Assembly: GCF_042453785.1 (NCBI RefSeq)
Contig: NC_091670.1
Location: 38,513,501 to 38,577,500, forward strand
Origin: Malus domestica
Lineage: Eukaryota > Streptophyta > Magnoliopsida > Rosales > Rosaceae
Direction of reading: 5' to 3'
Length of the DNA stretch: 64,000 nt
Positions within the stretch are counted from its first letter, which is position 1. Every line of letters starts with the position of its first letter. Both the position numbers and the translations under genes were made by a program. Below the pieces are notes generated by a model. That model was not told where the DNA came from and made no database searches. It saw only the letters and a list, made by a program, of their open reading frames with translations. Positions 41,236 to 53,789 of the stretch are shown here, in pieces.

Positions 41236-41243
41236 TATAAATA
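41236..41243 (+). promoter_or_regulatory. TATA box of MIR399 hairpin 1
   Basis: TATAAATA, about 42 bases before the start of the hairpin stem. Confidence 0.55.
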
Positions 41244-41284
41244 ACCGTCTCCACTTCATTACTCTGCAACTTAAACCTTCGGTT

Positions 41285-41440
41285 GTGCAGATGCATAAAT
41301 TACAGGGCAAAGTCTCTTCTGGCATGTAGCCACTTACAAATTACAAATTCTTAATTCTGGCTGAGCAAGCTGGCCAGCCTTGCATTACTTTTGTAGTGTG
41401 CTTTATGCCAAAGGAGATTTGCTCGGCAATTCTTCTGCAC
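41285..41440 (+). ncRNA. MIR399: MIR399 hairpin 1
   Basis: The mature miR399 arm is 41406-41426, starting TGCCAAAGGAGATTTG and continuing CTCGG. The 5' arm at 41305-41326 (GGGCAAAGTCTCTTCTGGCA) pairs with it with few mismatches. The lower stem GTGCAG / CTGCAC closes the precursor. miR399 represses PHO2/UBC24 and so raises phosphate uptake and transport under phosphate starvation. First of five such hairpins in the window, all on the plus strand with the mature sequence on the 3' arm. Confidence 0.92.
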
Positions 41441-41621
41441 TCTTTTGCATGCTCTATTGGAGAATAAGGAGATGTGAGACAATCACAATTGTTCAAACCC
41501 TGATCCTGCTATATTTCACTTTTCTGTTAGGATTGGCATGCAGTTGAAATTCATTCATTCATCATTTCCCAACAGCAGTGTGTTAATTTTTTACAACGTA
41601 CTATACCATGATAATTGATGT

Positions 41622-42074
41622 TGTAAACTTTATGTGGTTATATAATTAAAACACAAACGAAGGAATTTTAGCTGACCTGATCATGAAGCGATAGCCATTG
41701 GAGATCAAACGAAGAAGATGAAGGATGCGGCAACACCAAAGTCTTCTACAAAGCACCTAGCTGGATACAACTACTTTATGGGAAGTGTTTGTTGTGTCTC
41801 TAGGGTTTGCAGGGACCTTAGTATTTATACTGGCTAAGGCATTAAGGTTCCATCTATAAAGGAATCCCAAATCCCACTTTTTAGCCTATCAGTTAGGTAT
41901 CATAATCACATAAAATCAAGGACTCCATCAATCTTACTTATATTGCAAGACACCTAATATAAGATTGATATATTTAGGAAATAAATCACAATATCTACAT
42001 TAATCTCCAATATTACATTCCTATTATATGTTGTAGACCATTTAAGGTTGATTTACATCGGAATAAATCCAACA
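41622..42074 (-). repeat. 3' LTR (in element orientation) of the young LTR element
   Basis: 453 bases, TG...CA ends on both strands. Near-identical to 47029-47480. Confidence 0.95.
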
Positions 42075-42419
42075 TTCTCCCACTGGTCTACACATATAAT
42101 ATTTATGTTTATACTTGAAATTGAAGATTAATGTCACTTTAATGGCCATGTAGTTGTGATAACATCCTATCCTTGATACAAGTTTCTGTCAAATAAGTCT
42201 TTCAACATGGAACTAACAAGGTTGTAAGGTTGACACAACCAAAAACCTTCATAATCACACATGCTAAAATCCTCATCCACATGAAACACCGTCAAATTAT
42301 GATTGCAAAGATGAACTTTAATTACCTGAATGTGTCTCAACTTTTATCATCTCAGGTCCTCTTTAATGCAAACTTCTACTGCAGTTGCAAACAAAACTTC
42401 ATAAAACACAATTAATTCA

Positions 42420-44420
42420 ACACCTACGAGCAAGATGAATTAACATGTTTTTGACACTAGTTCATATACCATATTAGTTACTTTCGTGAGAAAAAATTTT
42501 CAACACTTATGAGCAAGATGAAAAAACCCTCACAACTAATACAACATATAAATCATGTCATGCCATTTTAAGTCGAACCAAAAGAATTAATCCACACCTA
42601 CGAGCAAGAAGATTAACCATTCCTTTATGACTTAAAATGCAATTTGCTTAACTGGATATCAGATATATCATCATCTGATAATTGACCAACACATAAACAT
42701 GTGACTTCATGAATCCAACCGGAGATTAAACTGAATGAATGGATTCAATCAACCATACATACCTTATAGGTCATCTGCAAATGTAAGGCATCAATTACAT
42801 GAAACTCAAGCTCCCACTGATTTGCAACATCGTCACTTAATTTGCAAATCACTACTTAAATCATACTTTTGAAATATGCTTGTGGGAACACCCTTACTTA
42901 GTCAATGAATGCATATCACTACAAAATTGTCTTTCTTTAACCTTTCCTTAACACCTTAAATAGCATAATCTCAATGAAAGGTAAAACTAAGACATTCACC
43001 GCTGTTTATACAAAACCATGCATTTCACAACCATCTATTTGCATTAATAATTCCATATTTGTGCTAAGTCCCCATGAGCCTCAAAATTCTTCTAAAGATT
43101 AACAAATAATCAATCAAGTCATCCAAATGATTGCAAGTAAAAATATACACATACACCAAGTACTCATTCTGCAACTTAAACATATTATTGTCATTCGAGT
43201 CATGGCATAATTCTAATTTCATCAACCAAAACACATATTCATGGAAGATAAAATAACACTTTATGCAAGTCCACTTAATGCTCAAAACTTTAGAACAACT
43301 CCCACTAAACTTTTAGAGTTTATACACTTATTGCAAATAAGTTAATGAGTGTGAAGCCCAATTTTCTTTCACTAATTCTCCCACTTGGGCAAACACTCAT
43401 TCATATATTCTTTCAAGGATTTACCTAAACAAATTTGCTTCATATTTTAGACATAATTAAATAGACATCACGACCAACATAAAGTTATCAAACAGAATTT
43501 CAGCAATGAGTTACACTTACTTTAGAATTTATCATAATTAATTTACAAGCTTAATTGCTACCAAAATTTTACAGATCAAAATAGACATACTATCATAAAA
43601 TAAAAATATAGGGCCGTTTTAGGTCAAACTAATTGTCTAAAGTGACGTCTCAAAAGACAAAAACAATCTGCCAGCAAAACTGTCTGTACGAGCATGGGTT
43701 ACTAGTAAATTCACCATAATTACACTACATGGCAAAACTTTACGAAAATTTGCAGACACATAGTAGACATATATATGTTGAACATATCAAAAATTCAGGT
43801 CGTTTGGTGATCATTAGACGTATCATTCACTCAATTTAAATCAAGACATGCAATCTGCCAGAAACAATTATGTGCATCTATCATGAATTTATACATCCAT
43901 AACAATTCAATTTCATATCATTTCAATTTTGATGTCCAAAGGAAACTCTAGTAGTCAAATTTCATCATCTAAAACGACATCATACTTCAAATTGAAAAGA
44001 TTTACAAGCATAAGACTTAAATAATGTGTACCTTAGCAATCCTTGATTAACCTTCATGGGTCCAATACTTTGCATCAACAAGTCTCATGAATAGACACAA
44101 AATATGTTATGATGCAACCGATTTCCATGCCTTAAAACCACAACCTATTATGGGGCTCATAGTGGGATTTTGTAACTGATGGCATGGAACTTTATCCCCA
44201 ATAAACTTCATGAAACTAGATTAATTTACACCTACGGGCAAGAAAATTAATTAGTTTCTAGTACTGAATTATATGTCACAAGAGTTACCTTCATAAAAAA
44301 CTTCAACACCTACGGGCAAGATGAAGTTTTCACAAACTCCTGTGAAATAAAACTCATACTATGCCATCTTAATTAAAACAAAGGAAACGATCCACACCTA
44401 CGGGCAAGAAGATTATCCCT
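42420..44420 (-). repeat. Dispersed internal repeat of the young LTR element
   Basis: The word ACACCTACGGGCAAGAAGAT, or close variants with ACGAGC, occurs at about 42421, 42497, 42594, 44228, 44310 and 44394, each followed by GAT- or AAT-rich text. Two blocks (42400-42625 and 44200-44420) line up over about 220 bases, so the interior contains an old internal duplication. Function unknown. Confidence 0.75.
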
Positions 44421-47028
44421 TTTATTCTAATTAAGATGCAACGTTGATCAAAGTAACTTAAAACCATAGTCCCAGCATCAACTAAGCCGCTACGGCTTGC
44501 TTAGTTGACAAGACATTAATCATCTCCAGCCTTCATGACTCCTTTCGATATCCAATTAATCTCAAAAAACCTGACAACATACTTGAAAGGAGATTAATCA
44601 CATATAGATCAAGTTGTATAAGAGCTATAATATCAATTTTCCACCACAAGGATGTCAATACGTATGAGAGAACATGATAAAGCTAATAGATTCAAAATAG
44701 AAACCCTTTAGACAATACCATCGATTTAATTCAAAAGCCAAATTGTGATATCACCTAAATGCTTTCTTAAGTCAAACGGGTTCCTTTCCTTTTGTGCCTT
44801 TCTTTCCGTAGTACAAGACTCCATATATTAGCCTTGAATAATTTATTTTCTTCTCCCCTTATGGCACAAAACGATTGACTGATCAAAACATTGTTTAAAT
44901 TCTTTAGGCATAGGAAAAACTAACAAACTATATACAAGTTTGAAAACTTATGCTTATCAATTTAGTCATATGCTTTAAATGAAATTCATTCCTCATGCCT
45001 TCATATGTTCACCACTTCTTTATAAACATATATATAATCACATGACCAACCACAATTCTCATATAAATAGATAAAATACAAATGAGAATTGTCACATAAT
45101 TACTGCATATCTCATTCATTTGTATAATGTTCTTGTTCTTGTTCTTGCCACTGGATGCTTTATGTCATTCTTAGTCAATCCACAAATTATACATCAAATT
45201 TTCATAATTAACTAGTTATGTATAATTTATACGACTATTGAGAGGAAAGCAAATTATAGATAAACCTGATCGATTAGTCACGCATATTGCTTGTGCTATT
45301 AATGGCATAAAAGTTCATTCACATATTGTGAAAATTAGTGGAAACAAAACCACAATTCACTATAGTTCAAAACCCACGGCAATATTAAAAATATGTTATC
45401 TCATGCTTGAACCAAATTAGCCATACAAGCAACACTATACACGTCATTTGCTTAACAAATGTTGCCAAAATTTGTATGACTTACTTTCATGTATGGGAAT
45501 CTAATTCATTAACATACTTGTATATAGTTGACATGTATAAAACTTAGCGTATGCTTCCCTGCAACACTATTGTAATATATGTTATTACAATCATAGGCAT
45601 AACATATCCCAATAGTATTGATAAATTATAGGATATGACTAATTATGTCTCCTACAACAAAAAACACGTCACGAGATGGTTGGATTTTGCAAGAACAATA
45701 TAACACTTCATGAATCCAACATAACCATTCCTTATATAATTTATCATGAAGACCAAAAGGCAACATCATACCAGAATTTCATATACCGATGTAATACGAA
45801 CCTCTTCATTGGGCTTGTTCCACTGAGGAATCTTAAGAAATTCTCCAATGCAAGGTTAGAACAAATGTAAATACATATACATGCTATGCGAACTGTAGAT
45901 ACATAATTGGCTTTAGAAAATTATATATACTTGCTTGATCCAACAATTGCTGGCACTTATGCAATTGTTTCTTGTCACATTAACGTATCACTCGTAGCAA
46001 TTCATATAGAATGCAATTCATGGAAAATAATATTAGTTCTTATTCAATAAGCATATGCCCATTTAGATACGTATTGCCAAAATATATAATATTTGGATCC
46101 ATATTCATGACATACTTAACCGATACATGGTAATCAATGTATGTACATACTCTACAATAATTAGTACATCACTCATGCAATTATATCTTATCTTATTACC
46201 AATTTAAGCTTTCAGGGATCAACCCAAATATATATCAACCAAAATACCATAAACCATTATGGAAATCAAAGTCAATGAAACAAACCATTTTGCTTTGGTA
46301 GATGACTTCGTTCTGTTTGCTAATCGGAGGGACCTCTTCAGTAAGGTCAGAACAAATATAGCATGCTTACAAAAATTGAGATCATCAGTGGCACATGGTA
46401 AATCAATTCAACCAAAACACTAGCATGAAGATTGAAATAGAACAAAAAACTGTTATTCTTCTTAGTGCCATGGTTTCCACTGTAAAAATACATAATATAA
46501 TACCACGCCTTACATATATGCTTCTTTACGTTCCTATTTGATTATAGGATTCCAATTCCTATATGGTTTTTAAATTTCATGCTTCAATACCATAAGAATA
46601 TTATATAAATTCTATGCTTCAATTCCATAATTTAATTCATGCTTGATCAAAAGCACCTCTAAGCGTAGTTCAATTTCCAATTGGCAAGCAAAGCTATGTG
46701 GTTATATATAATACACCGCATACAATATTATGGATTCGTGCTATAATCAGGCAACTTGTCTTGCTGATAATAATCAAGGTATCAATTAGCATAGTTCTTA
46801 ATAAATTTCCCTTGACTGCAACCATAATATTAGTGAAAAATATTCTTGATTAAAACTGAATAATTATGCAACCTGATCATAATTAACAATTGAACTTATT
46901 CAAATCGCATGGTGATGTTGCCGAGTATATGCAATGAGAATTTGGATTAAACACGCAGTTCAAGAGAATATTATATAACATTAAACCTAATAGGTTTTAA
47001 TTATATAACCAGTGGCTCTGATACCACA

Positions 47029-47480
47029 TGTAAACTTTATGTGGTTATATAATTAAAACACAAACGAAGGAATTTTAGCTGACCTGATCATGAAGCGATA
47101 GCCATTGGAGATCAAACGAAGAAGATGAAGGATGCGGCAACACCAAAGTCTTCTACAAAGCACCTAGCTGGATACAACTACTTTATGGGAAGTGTTTGTT
47201 GTGTCTCTAGGGTTTGCAGGGACCTTAGTATTTATACTGGCTAAGGCATTAAGGTTCCATCCATAAAGGAATCCCAAATCCCACTTTTTAGCCTATCAGT
47301 TAGGTATCATAATCACATAAAATCAAGGACTCCATCAATCTTACTTATATTGCAAGACACCTAATATAAGATTGATATATTTAGGAAATAAATCACAATA
47401 TCTACATTAATCTCCAATATTACATTCCTATTATATGTTGTAGACCATTTAAGGTTGATTTACATCGAATAAATCCAACA
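47029..47480 (-). repeat. 5' LTR (in element orientation) of the young LTR element
   Basis: 452 bases, near-identical to 41622-42074, with the primer-binding site just inside. Confidence 0.95.
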
Positions 47481-47485
47481 GATGT

Positions 47486-48845
47486 CGGTATATGTATATA
47501 TTAGAGTTAGTGTGAATTAAACCTAAAACCTTAATTTTTGATTATTCAGCAATTACTAATGTATCTAAGGAGAATTAAACTCTGCATGAATACCTCAGAT
47601 ACCAGTTGTTTTCTCACTTTGGTATTAACATTGATTTGAAAACTGATTGAGCATGATGATTTTCTTTCTCAATTTTTTTCCTTTCTCATTTAACTTCTCA
47701 GTGATGATCTGTGTTTCTGGAGTTTACAGCCTCAATAAGGGAATCGGCAGAAAGTGCAAGCGGCTGTCTGTGAATTTAGGAGCTGTCTGAAGCCTGAAGC
47801 TCAGTCACACTTGAAAATTTTCTGAATCTAAACCCTTTGTATACAATGATTAAGGTCATGTGAATTCGAAAGTTGTACACAATTACTTGTTGCAATAAAT
47901 TTTAATATAGGGTTTAAAGATAATCAGTATTGCAGGACTATTTCATTGATACCAATGTATAGAGCTGCATTTCATTCTCAATATGACTTCTTTTAGAAGA
48001 AATGTTATATATAAACTCATCTCCTTCCATTCATCAATGCATGAAGTTATCCTAAATCTCATGCATCTGTCATGTGTGAGTATTGAGTAGTCCACATGTG
48101 ACACGAATAATACCATACAGTTGCAAACTTGGATCCTGTATACCGTAAATATTGCCTGCAGTACCGTGCAGATGAATTCAACTCCTAGGTCCTTTGTAGT
48201 GAGACAGACATGAAGAAAAGCCTTAATCTAAAATGTTGCTATATGTCTCTCAATTTTGGAGTTGATTTTCTCTTCGATCTCATTGTAGTCGTAAACCCTA
48301 AGCAACGGTCTGTCAAACCCTAAAGGTTGGTATGTGCTTGTGTCGAAAAAGCAGTAGCATTTGCTACTTCAATTCGACACGGTTTACATGTTCGGAATAG
48401 CTAGGCATATCCATAACTACAAGAATTGTCAGGTGCTGAGGATCATTCCTCTACTAAATCCCAACTTCAGGAAGCATGTTCGAGCCTAGTAATTCAAACC
48501 CATCCAGCATGGTCCATCACTAATATCACTAATATATTAAGTATAAAAACTCTTATATATTAATTGTATATTATTTTGTTATATGACCGATTTTCGAACA
48601 AGAGAAACCTTAAGAAAGAGAAAAAATGGATATTCGTTTTTTTTTCTTCACATTCTCTATATTGTACGAACATTATCTTCTTCTATATATTGTACTATTT
48701 GTTTTTTTTCTTTAGGTAAAAGCAAAATGTTTGCTCTGATGTTTGTTGAATGATCATTTGGATGTGTTGGGCTTTCCAACGATGGACATGCACATATGTT
48801 GGACCACTGCCTTACAATACTATATGGCAGACAAAGAAATGCGTC

Positions 48846-48887
<42 letters not shown>

Positions 48888-49090
48888 ACATACATCATTC
48901 TATAAAAGAAATTCATTTATTCACATACATAAGGAATTTGTCTACGTGTAGTGTGCGTAATTAGTTGATTAGTAAATATGATACAAAAAACATGTAATCC
49001 TCATAAATAGAAGTATAGTGAGCATGCATTCCTCATAAGTAGAAGTATAGTGATAAAATTTGAAAATTAAACGCTACCTCATTAATCTCT
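47486..49090. other. Intergenic region, no supported gene
   Basis: No gene recognised. A (TC)n microsatellite lies at about 48850-48878. At 49100-49160 a 38-base segment with ATCTCAAATTTTCATCGGGA is present twice in tandem, right next to the plastid-derived piece. Confidence 0.55.
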
Positions 49091-49154
49091 GTACAGTTTG
49101 CAACTTAATCTCAAATTTTCATCGGGAAGGACGCTCTTAATCTCAAATTTTCAT

Positions 49155-49376
49155 CGGGAATGACGCACCTTTGGTGTACCAATTATCGTGCCCACGGTAA
49201 AAGCTAGGTAGCCAAGTGCAGAGCAGATAACTGCTGAAAGCATCTAAGTAATAAGCCCACCCCAAGATGAGTGCTCTCTTATTCCTACTTCCCCAGAACC
49301 TCCGGTAGCACAGCCAAGACAACGATGGGTTTTCTGCCCCTGCGGGGTGGAGCGACACAAGTTTTGAGAATTCAAA
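49155..49376 (+). pseudogene. Nuclear plastid insertion: 3' part of plastid 23S rRNA gene
   Basis: The sequence runs through landmarks of the plastid 23S rRNA 3' region: GACGCACC, TACCAATTATCGTGCCCACG, TAGCCAAGTGCAGAGCAGAT, AACTGCTGAAAGCATCTAAG, CCCACCCCAAGATGAGTGCT, CTCCGGTAGCACAGCCAAGA, CTGCCCCTGCGGGG and AGTTTTGAGAATTCAA. About 220 bases are present, with scattered changes that are mostly G to A and C to T compared with what I remember. That pattern is expected for an old insertion decaying by deamination. The rest of the rRNA operon is absent. An open frame of 71 codons on the minus strand here is a shadow. Confidence 0.88.
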
Positions 49377-49579
49377 TGAAATAATTGTTTATGCATTGCA
49401 AATAAGGGAGTAAAGTTGGTGCCACTCAAATTATTGTTCTTTGAGCATACATATACCTGAAGCGCTCGAGTATAAATACCATGGTTTTTGGCTATTAAAA
49501 ATCAATAGCATAAATTAATTTCCTTGTGACTATAAATTCCATGGTTATTGATCATAAAAATCCACAGCATTTTAATGCA

Positions 49580-49690
49580 CTGCAGGTGAATTACCGAGCA
49601 GCCTCCTCTTGGCAAACTACCTATATCTTCTACATAAGAATTGAGAAACGCTGTCTGCCAAAGGAGATCTGCTCAGCAATTCTACTGCAG
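49580..49690 (+). ncRNA. MIR399: MIR399 hairpin 2
   Basis: The mature arm is 49656-49676, TGCCAAAGGAGATCTG followed by CTCAG. The 5' arm at 49595-49614 (CGAGCAGCCTCCTCTTGGCA) pairs with it. The stem is closed by CTGCAG on both sides (49580-49585, 49685-49690). The mature form differs from hairpin 1 at position 14 (C for T) and near the 3' end. A TATAAATA box lies about 110 bases upstream (near 49471). No strict PHR1 site was found in the 450 bases before it. Confidence 0.9.
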
Positions 49691-49699
49691 TTTCTATTT

Positions 49700-51700
49700 T
49701 GCATGAACATACCGTACTCCTAATGTGCTTATACATGAACAGAAACAAGATACGATTATTAACGCCGTTACTTGACTTTGAATTCGTTCTACTTGGTTTA
49801 TGTAGCATATATTTCATATTTATGCTGTAAAGTTAATCTCTTCTTAATTTCCAATCTATACACATTCATTATGTGTGCTAATGGCTACTTGTACATATGA
49901 TTACAGGTAGTTTGCCACAGGCTGCTGGATCATTGCAGATTGGCTCCTCAAGGTGAATCTGAATTTGAACATCAGTGAAGAAAGTTGAGGTTTCACCATA
50001 AAATCAATTGTCAATATAATGAGTAGCAACTTTTTATAAACACATGCAAGATCCCTTAACTCCCCGATATTGGATTCACACTCTGAAACAGTTAGGATTG
50101 TTTGGTTTGGCCGTGAAATACATGTATTTTTTAAGTAATAGCTCCTTACAGAGTAGCAAATCAATATACATTGACAAGTTCTACTAATGGGATACTACTC
50201 TGAATTTATGTACAATAGCTCAATGAATATTCAAACACATGGATACGCAATAAAATTTGGAGAGAACAAATCATTTGCACTGCGGCCTGTTGACCAATTA
50301 AGTGCTACATCTCAAGGGACTTTTGTTCATCGATGTTCTTCAACTAATATGATATTCATACAAATTTGTTGTAATAAAATTTATATTTGACAGAAGAGAA
50401 TTTGTGGCATCATTCTTAAGACATGTAATATTTGAACTCGTTTGGAGTTCAATTCAAAGCAACTGATGAACAAAAAATAAGCACCATGCTATTATGCCTA
50501 CTACTGTTGACATGCAGATCCTTTAAACTGTTTTAAGCTTTAGCTTTAGTTTTCTAAGCTTATTTAAGTTGAGTTTGTCTGTACGGATGTAAACTTTTCA
50601 ACTTGTTCTTCTAGGGTTTCCTCTTCTTTGTCTTCTAATGTTAGCTTAAGTTGAGTTTGTCCGTAAGGATGTAAATTATCAACTTGTTCATCTAGGGTTT
50701 CCTCTGCTTTGTCTTCTTCTCGGCACTAAGAGGGTATGGACCATCAATCTGGCACACATATTATTTCTTGTATAGAAATTCATACGTGTACGGACATGCA
50801 TGTTACACAAATGGAGGTGTGATATCTTAATACATACCGAAAATTCTACAGTGCTCCAGAATATAGGATATTTCTAAACTTAATAACAGTTAGCTACTTA
50901 GCTATTGATTTTTATATTTTTGATCAAAAATCTAACGGTTAAAAAGCTCGGAGTTTCCTGTACTCTGGACCACCGTAGAAAATCCTTAATGCATACATCA
51001 TTCATGCCCGAGTGATCAATATCCATTATGCTAATATGTGCGTCCTTGCTCGAGTTTCTGCACACAAATATAACTTTCGGGTCCATCTGCTGGCTGCTGA
51101 TGACAGCCATGAGAACTGAGATTGCAACTTTACACGTACCTGAAAGATAAAGATTTTGGAGAAGATGCCTATGGAATATGGATCTTCCATAACGAAGCAT
51201 CCACAAAAAATCTGTTCTCTTTCTCTTTTTTCATCTTTTCCCCATTTTCTCGATAACCCTATCAAGCATTGTTAATTTGATTCTATTGTGTGAAAGCTAT
51301 ATGTGACGTTTCAGGTTGAGGTAGGGACATGATAATTATATGCATTGATACAAAATTAAAACCCTTGTAATAAATTGTTGACTAAATTGATGTGATATAT
51401 AGCATATGGTTTTATGGCATGACGGAATACAAGTGTCAGAAACCCTAGTAATCTAAATTCTGGGTAAGGTGATGGGTACTAGCCAGGTTAGAAGTCCAAG
51501 GATCAAAACTGTCATTTGTAACACAAGAAAAAATTTGGATCAATAACCTGTAATATATATAATTTGCGAAACAGAATCCTTTTCAATGTAAATTAAGAGG
51601 AATTAGTACTTATGAAATCAAGTGATGAAAAGCGTTCCAAGTCACTCAAGGGTCAAGAGTCAAGAGAAGAAAGCATTGTTCTATTGTATACGCTCATCTT
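49700..51700. other. Intergenic region, no supported gene
   Basis: A tandem duplication of about 80 bases lies at 50560-50720 (AAGTTGAGTTTGTC, then GTAAGGATGTAAAT and TCTAGGGTTTCCTCT in both copies). No gene recognised on either strand. Confidence 0.55.
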
Positions 51701-51755
51701 GGACAGTATAAATTGTACTGGTCTCCATGGCATCATTCCGCAGAACTGAATGAAG

Positions 51756-51880
51756 ATCAGCTGGCTGCAGTTGCATTACATGGCTGTTCTCCATTGGCAG
51801 GCAGCAATTATGAGATGCATGTGTTGGCTTCATGCATTCCTGCCAAAGGATATTTGCCCAGCAATTCTCCTGCCGCTTTG
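51756..51880 (+). ncRNA. MIR399: MIR399 hairpin 3, divergent mature sequence
   Basis: The mature arm is 51841-51861: TGCCAAAGGATATTTG followed by CCCAG. Position 11 is T where miR399 has G. The 5' arm at 51781-51800 (TGGCTGTTCTCCATTGGCAG) pairs less well than in the other copies. The lower stem (AGCTGGCTGCAG with CTCCTGCCGC) is intact. A TATAAAT box is at about 51706. It could be a functional variant or a decaying copy. Confidence 0.75.
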
Positions 51881-51889
51881 TTTCACACA

Positions 51890-53630
51890 AAAATTCTGTT
51901 GTTAATAATTTGCTTGGATATAGTTGTTTTGATTTGTAGAGTCATTCAATTTTCTATTACAAAAATGGCAAAATCAATTAGTCTATATGTGTATGGAGTA
52001 ACAAACTTTTAGAGTAAATAAGATAGTTATTAGATGTTTCACAAGATCATAAAAATACTAAAGATAGTTATTAGCAAGGAAGATGAGTATGGACAAATAA
52101 AAAATATACTATAGCTTGTGACATGCCATTGAAAATTGAGGGTAAATTTAGCAGTTTATGATTAAGGATAAAAAAATCCACACATGCGCACAAATGGAAC
52201 GTTGTAGGGTTTTATATACAAGTGGTATCGAGAGAGGCCGAATTCTAACTCAAGACTTTGGGTGCAAAGTGCAAAAGAAAATGCTTTTAACTAATTGAAC
52301 TAAAAACCTCTTGCAATATATACTTGTAGGTAACTTTATCGTTAATTTATTTTAAACTTTGAATACTCGAGTCATGCCATTGCACTTTTGGGGAAAATTA
52401 GGCACACAAAAATTTCGTCAGATTTCAATAAATAAATACAATAAAAATAAAAAGGATGAATATATTGGATTTTGATGCTTTATTGATCAATGAGAGTAGT
52501 GACCATGCTTATAGAAAAATTGGGTGATATACCTTATTGTCAAACATCAATAATAACACCAATAGAACACTCAGATCACCAATAGAACAATCTGATCACC
52601 AAATTGTGGCGATATTGTTCTATAGATTTTGGCCACAATCATATGTTGTCTTCATAAACACAAACAGAGACAATTGCAAATCATGTAACTAGTGGGTGCT
52701 TTTCTTGTAGTGATTGAGGTGAACCCCTTTAAAATATATACATCACAAGCACTTAGGCTAGAAGGAATAGGATTGTTTAAAGAGTATGTAAATTACAAGT
52801 TTTGTGGAAGAAGAAATTCTAATTAGGTTTGTATTCTATCACAGAAACGAATGTGGATTAGTAGCCCACTTAGAAACCAAAGTGGATTAGCTAGTTTTCA
52901 TACAACTGTGGCAAAACTATACATAGGGAAAATAACAGAAAGTGGAGAAGGAAATTAATCCTCTGAAAGTTCAAAACTGTTCACAATTTCTTGAGTAAAG
53001 TTTCATCTATAAATATTGAAACCAAAAAATTCCTTCTTTCTTTAAACCTTAGGCTTTCAGAGCACCACAATGTATACAAACTATCAAAGACTTAACTATG
53101 TCAATGCTAGATTAGTGGTACTTCTCTTTCATCCGTTGTGTTTGTTGCCTTGAATCATCTGGTAATCACTTTTCAAACGTTTGTATCAAGATCATCTGAA
53201 AGCACTAGCTTTCCAAGAATCAAGACTAGTTGGGGTTCTTGAGCTCTGCACAAAATTTAGTACAAATCAAACTGCAAATTTGCAGTTATCAATCTGTATC
53301 AGGCTTTCATCCGCATTGTTGTGACATGGTAATGTAGATGAGTTTCTCAAGTTGAAGTTGAAAAACGTAATTAAGGCATATCTGTCTTTCACACAATCTA
53401 ATCTCCACCTCTGCGCTTCAATGGCACGAATATGTATATTTTTCTCGGAGTATTATTCATTTACTAGTACTTTTGTTGCCAAAACAATCATCATCTTCAT
53501 ACCAAAGCAATAAAATATTAATTAACAGCAACAGTGAGCAACAAATAAAGATAAAAAAAAACATGTGCTAGCTAGCTTACTGTATTTGAAACCGATAGAT
53601 GGAAGTGCATGAATGGTGCGGACACACACA
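51890..53630. other. Intergenic region, no supported gene
   Basis: AT-rich DNA between hairpins 3 and 4. No recognised gene, hairpin or transposon ends. Confidence 0.5.
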
Positions 53631-53639
53631 CACATATTT

Positions 53640-53647
53640 GGATATTC
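53640..53647 (+). promoter_or_regulatory. P1BS-like PHR1 site beside MIR399 hairpin 4
   Basis: GGATATTC fits GNATATNC and lies just before the stem. A second match, GCATATCC, is in the loop at 53694-53701. Position inside or right next to the precursor is unusual for a promoter site, so these are less certain than those of hairpin 5. Confidence 0.35.
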
Positions 53648-53650
53648 ATT

Positions 53651-53780
53651 GGTAGAGTTATTGAATTGCAGGGCAATTCTCCTTTGGCAGAAAGCATATC
53701 CAGTGGTAGTACTCAAGAGTAAATGCACCAGAATCATTTCTGCCAAAGGAGATTTGCACTGTTATTCATCCCTACCCTCA
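53651..53780 (+). ncRNA. MIR399: MIR399 hairpin 4
   Basis: The mature arm is 53741-53761, TGCCAAAGGAGATTTG followed by CACTG. The 5' arm at 53671-53691 (GGGCAATTCTCCTTTGGCAG) gives a near-perfect duplex and itself has the typical miR399* form. The loop is about 48 bases. Confidence 0.93.
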
Positions 53781-53789
53781 GCACAGTCC

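Larger units (their letters stand above)
41622..47480 (-). mobile_element. Young non-autonomous LTR retrotransposon (LARD-like)
   Basis: LTRs of 453 bases (41622-42074) and 452 bases (47029-47480) differ by one substitution and one single-base indel. The target duplication GATGT is perfect (41617-41621, 47481-47485). On the minus strand the primer-binding site TGGTATCAGAGCCAC (complement of 47012-47026, initiator-Met tRNA type) lies two bases after the 5' LTR. A purine tract, GTGGGAGAA, precedes the 3' LTR. The 4.95 kb interior encodes no gag or pol; its longest open frames are about 75 codons. It is thus a large non-coding derivative, mobilised in trans. It sits between MIR399 hairpins 1 and 2. 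Confidence 0.95.

Noticed and set aside
49143..49358. 71-codon minus-strand frame with Trp/Tyr-rich composition
   Set aside because: It is the antisense of the plastid 23S rRNA fragment, not a protein gene.
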